A program made the translations under genes and the position numbers. Of a DNA stretch of 64,000 bases, positions 60,773-64,000 are shown piece after piece. The DNA is from Clostridiales bacterium (GTDB lineage: Bacteria; Bacillota; Clostridia; Christensenellales; Borkfalkiaceae): NCBI GenBank assembly GCA_015069495.1, contig SVIN01000002.1:1-64000 (forward strand), written 5' to 3'. Every line of letters starts with the position of its first letter. The stretch's first letter is position 1. Under the pieces are notes generated by a model. It was not told where the DNA came from. It did no database searches and saw only the letters and a list, made by a program, of their open reading frames with translations.

Positions 60773-63700
60773 TTATTCAACAATTTCCGCTTCTTCCTCT
60801 ACCTCTTCAGCAACGGGCGTAGCATTGTAGCCGCCGATATACTGAGGCGTGATGTTCTTGTACGACTTTGTACCCGTACCAGCGGGAATCAACTTACCGA
60901 TGATAACGTTTTCTTTCAAGCCGACAAGGTAGTCTCTCTTCGTGCGGATAGCCGCTTCGGTGAGGACTCTCGACGTTTCCTGGAAGGATGCCGCGGACAA
61001 GAAGGAATCGGTTGCAAGCGCTGCTTTCGTGATACCGAGAAGGACACGTTTTGCAAGCGCGGGTCTGCCGCCGTTTGCCATTGCTTTCGCGCTTTCGTCT
61101 TGGAAGGTAACCATGTCAACGAGTTCGCCAGGCAACAAGTTGGTGTCGCCTGCGTTTTCTACGCGGACTTTCTTCAACATCTGACGTACGATGATTTCAA
61201 CGTGCTTGTCGTTGATTTCAACCCCTTGCGAACGGTAAACCGATTGTACCTGTTCAAGGATATAATCTTGTACACCCTTAACACCTTGTACGTGCAAAAT
61301 GTCTTGAGGATATACGCTACCTGCGTTCAACAATACGCCAGGCGTTACTTTGTCGCCATTCTTCACCTTGATTTCTGCGTTGAAAGGCAAGGTGTATTCT
61401 TTCTTCACTTCGCCCGTCTTTTCGTCCACAACCTTGATGTGCTTGGAGCCATCGGAATCGTCAAGGTTGATGACACCTTCTACTTCACAGATGGTTGCGC
61501 AACCCTTAGGTTTACGAACTTCGAACAATTCTTCGACACGGGGAAGACCTTGCGTGATGTCGCCCGTTGCAGCGATACCACCCGTGTGGAACGTACGCAT
61601 GGTAAGCTGTGTACCAGGTTCACCGATGGACTGTGCAGCGATCGTACCAACAGCTTCGCCCACCTGTACGGGAAGGGTCGTAGCCATGTTTTTACCGTAG
61701 CACTTCGCGCAAACGCCATATCTCGAGGAGCATGCGAAGATGCTTCTGATGGAAACTTCCGTCAAGCCTGCGCCTACGATAGCGTCTGCTTCTTTTTCAT
61801 CGATGAATTGGTTCATGCCGACCAAAATTTCACCCGTTGCAGGATCTACAACGTCTTCCGCTGCAAATCTACCGAGGATACGGGATTTCAAGCCTTCGAT
61901 TTCCTTACCAACCGTGTCGTAAATTGCGCGAACAACCATACCTTGAGGTTTTCTGCCTGCACAACAATCTTCTTCACGGACGATAATTTCGTGGGATACG
62001 TCTACAAGACGACGGGTCAAGTAACCCGAGTCAGCCGTCTTCAATGCGGTATCGGTCAAACCTTTACGGCCGCCGTGCGAGGAAATAAAGTATTCCAAAA
62101 CGGACAAACCGTTACGGAAACACGATTTAACGGGAACCTCAATCTTTTTACCTTGAGGGTTAACCATTAGACCACGCATACCTGCAAGCTGTTTAATCTG
62201 GTCGATTGAACCACGGGCGCCGGAGTCAGCCATCATCCAGATGGGGTTGAACTTATCTTCTTCGCCCTGCTTCTTCAAAAGCCCTGCAACCTTATCCGTT
62301 GCAGCATCCCATTGCGCGATAACTGCGCTGTAACGTTCGTCTTCGTTCAACAAACCACGCGCATATTTCTTCGCAATCTTGGAAACTTCTTTTTCTGCAT
62401 TGTCAACGATTTCCTGCTTTTCTGCGGGAATCTTCATGTCGAATACCGACGTCGTCAAAGCGGCGAGGGTCGAATATTTATAACCTCTTTCCTTCATCGC
62501 GTCAAGCACGTAGGAAGCTTTAGGCGCTTTACCCGTTCTGAACGAAGCTTCTACGATACGGGAAAGGTGCTTCTTGCCGATTGCTCTTGCTTTACCGATA
62601 AATTCAGCGTCAAGTTCCAAACGCAAGTAGGATTCGGGGGTATTTCTCTTAACGAAGCCAAGGTCTTGAGGAAGCCCATCGTTGTAAATCAAACGGCCGA
62701 TGGTCGTTTTGATGATACCGCAAACTTCCAACTTGCCCGTTTGTTCGTTACGGCGAACTTCTGCGCTCTTAATAATCGCGTCGCCTTCTTTGTTTTCAAC
62801 GGGACACTTGTAAGGCAAAGGCAAATCTTCAAACAAGCCTTCGGGAAGTTCAACGACACGTTTCAAATACATTTCGTCCTGTTCGTGTGCAATCTTGTTT
62901 TGGTAAGCCAAAATTGCTTCGTTTTCGGACGAATATACAGGAGCAACGTATACTTCGCCATCTTCGCTGGGTCTGCCCTGAGAATCGTATTTTTTACCTT
63001 CTTCGCAACGCTTGATTGTCAAGTAGTAAGCACCGATAATCATGTCTTGCGTAGGCGACATGACGGATTTACCGTCAGCCAATTTCAAAATGTTGTTTGC
63101 GGAAAGCATCAAGAATCTTGCTTCTGCCTGCGCTTCCACACTCAAAGGAAGGTGCACAGCCATCTGGTCACCGTCGAAGTCGGCGTTGAAAGGACCGCAG
63201 ACAAGGGGCGAAATTTTGATAGCTCTGCCTTCAATCAATACGGGTTCAAAGGCTTGGATGGACAAACGGTGCAACGTAGGTGCACGGTTCAAAAGAACGG
63301 GGTGGTCTTTGATAACGTCTTCAAGAACGTTCCACACCATATCTTTTGCCTTTTCAACAGCGCGTTTTGCCGTCTTGATGTTGTGGCATTGACCGCTTTC
63401 TACCAAACGCTTCATGATGAAGGGTTTGAAAAGTTCGATTGCCATTTCCTTAGGCAAACCGCATTGATAAATCTTCAGTTCGGGACCTACGACGATAACC
63501 GAACGACCAGAGTAGTCAACACGCTTACCAAGCAAGTTTTGACGGAAACGGCCTTGTTTACCGCGAAGCATTGCGGACAAGGATTTCAAATCACGGTTGG
63601 AAGGACCGGACAAAGCCTTACCTCTTCTGCCGTTGTCAATCAACGCGTCCACTGCTTCCTGCAACATACGTTTTTCATTTTTGATAATCATATCGGGCGC

Positions 63701-64000
63701 GCCGATTTCCATCATCTTCTTCAAACGGTTGTTACGGTTGATAACACGACGGTACAAGTCGTTCAAGTCGGAAGTAGCAAATCTACCGCCGTCCAACTGT
63801 ACCATGGGACGGATATCGGGGGGAATAACGGGAAGTACCGTCAAAATCATCCATTCGGGGCGGTTACCGCTCTTTCTGAACGATTCGATAACTTCCAAAC
63901 GCTTAATCGCCTTGATTGCCTTTTGACCGAGGCCTTTTACGCTTGCAGTAGAATCGTTTACAATCTTCTTGCATTCGTCGCTTTCCTTTTCAAGGTCAAC
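60773..64000 (-). CDS. rpoC: RNA polymerase beta-prime subunit (partial, 3' part)
   Basis: The frame is open to the right window edge, so the N-terminal part is missing; about 1,075 residues are visible (typical full length about 1,200 in Bacillota). The active-site motif [12 protein letters not shown] is present, preceded by [26 protein letters not shown] and [16 protein letters not shown]. The second zinc site is C in [20 protein letters not shown]-like [14 protein letters not shown] and EDCCAGRK. The bridge and trigger regions ([19 protein letters not shown]-like, [30 protein letters not shown]) are normal. The tail ends VEEEAEIVE. It is the last gene of its transcript. Confidence 0.97.
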   Translation of the reverse strand, partial: VDLEKESDECKKIVNDSTASVKGLGQKAIKAIKRLEVIESFRKSGNRPEWMILTVLPVIPPDIRPMVQLDGGRFATSDLNDLYRRVINRNNRLKKMMEIGAPDMIIKNEKRMLQEAVDALIDNGRRGKALSGPSNRDLKSLSAMLRGKQGRFRQNLLGKRVDYSGRSVIVVGPELKIYQCGLPKEMAIELFKPFIMKRLVESGQCHNIKTAKRAVEKAKDMVWNVLEDVIKDHPVLLNRAPTLHRLSIQAFEPVLIEGRAIKISPLVCGPFNADFDGDQMAVHLPLSVEAQAEARFLMLSANNILKLADGKSVMSPTQDMIIGAYYLTIKRCEEGKKYDSQGRPSEDGEVYVAPVYSSENEAILAYQNKIAHEQDEMYLKRVVELPEGLFEDLPLPYKCPVENKEGDAIIKSAEVRRNEQTGKLEVCGIIKTTIGRLIYNDGLPQDLGFVKRNTPESYLRLELDAEFIGKARAIGKKHLSRIVEASFRTGKAPKASYVLDAMKERGYKYSTLAALTTSVFDMKIPAEKQEIVDNAEKEVSKIAKKYARGLLNEDERYSAVIAQWDAATDKVAGLLKKQGEEDKFNPIWMMADSGARGSIDQIKQLAGMRGLMVNPQGKKIEVPVKSCFRNGLSVLEYFISSHGGRKGLTDTALKTADSGYLTRRLVDVSHEIIVREEDCCAGRKPQGMVVRAIYDTVGKEIEGLKSRILGRFAAEDVVDPATGEILVGMNQFIDEKEADAIVGAGLTEVSIRSIFACSSRYGVCAKCYGKNMATTLPVQVGEAVGTIAAQSIGEPGTQLTMRTFHTGGIAATGDITQGLPRVEELFEVRKPKGCATICEVEGVINLDDSDGSKHIKVVDEKTGEVKKEYTLPFNAEIKVKNGDKVTPGVLLNAGSVYPQDILHVQGVKGVQDYILEQVQSVYRSQGVEINDKHVEIIVRQMLKKVRVENAGDTNLLPGELVDMVTFQDESAKAMANGGRPALAKRVLLGITKAALATDSFLSAASFQETSRVLTEAAIRTKRDYLVGLKENVIIGKLIPAGTGTKSYKNITPQYIGGYNATPVAEEVEEEAEIVE

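Noticed and set aside
60671-62170. A 499-residue plus-strand frame opposite rpoC
   Set aside because: Shadow of rpoC; composition (Cys, Phe, Arg-rich) is typical of reverse-complement translation.

Overview
The window comes from the chromosome of an anaerobic, low-to-middle GC Bacillota bacterium, most likely an uncultured gut Clostridia lineage. The evidence is consensus sigma-A promoters (TTGACA, 17 bp, TATAAT), strong AGGAGG ribosome sites, pyruvate formate-lyase with its activase, a two-gene SufC/SufB-type Fe-S system, LemA/DUF2207, a FAD/GT-C/GtrA surface glycosylation cluster, a BspA-like leucine-rich-repeat lipoprotein, a lipoprotein serpin, and a RpoC at the right edge. The genus cannot be named from sequence alone. 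No tRNA, rRNA or CRISPR array was recognised.

Layout. 1-560: repeat-rich non-coding DNA. 561-9663 (minus): a compact P22-like virion module with terminase large subunit, a small basic-tailed protein, portal, scaffold, major capsid protein, gp4-like adaptor, gp10-like tail hub and a small terminal protein. No integrase, replication, lysis or tailspike gene is visible. 9768-13901: two secreted, membrane-anchored SH3-like proteins flank a sigma-region-4-like regulator. 14176-15970: a 24-codon leader ORF and an MgtE with a duplicated N domain. 16013-20363 (minus): radC, histidine kinase, response regulator, phosphatase, cysK. 20535-26368: PepV-like dipeptidase, TetR regulator, a tandem repeat array, two FAD oxidoreductases. 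26515-35039: DUF1508 membrane protein, DUF2207/LemA, a DUF378 protein, a lipase-like hydrolase, a MarR-ABC exporter pair. 35283-38032: two convergent M18 aminopeptidases. 38366-45271 (minus): sufCB, then the corC-galE-ygjP-lipoprotein operon. 45691-49211: metY, metA, serpin. 49245-53668 (minus): tcdA and the PFL operon. 53859-58788 (minus): alkaline phosphatase, GtrA, GT-C transferase, FAD oxidoreductase. 59243-64000 (minus): LRR lipoprotein with a structured leader RNA, and partial rpoC.

Main points. (1) Pyruvate formate-lyase is split into two genes: a 677-residue catalytic core and a 77-residue glycyl-radical domain with its own ribosome site. They share an operon with the activase and a thioredoxin-like protein. 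(2) Three families of small repeats are scattered through the region: arrays of micro-hairpins joined by a constant ATATCGC linker; a long hairpin element with a GTAC core whose outer stem changes by compensating substitutions; and a roughly 20-bp near-palindrome (core CGTACATGGTA) that also lies inside reading frames, giving MYAMNA peptides in unrelated proteins. (3) The phage head module carries these host repeats, inside its scaffold gene and between its genes, which suggests long residence. (4) A candidate small RNA of about 173 nt, with promoter and terminator, lies just upstream of the LRR lipoprotein. (5) Two promoters sit so close to start codons that the mRNAs should be leaderless or nearly so.
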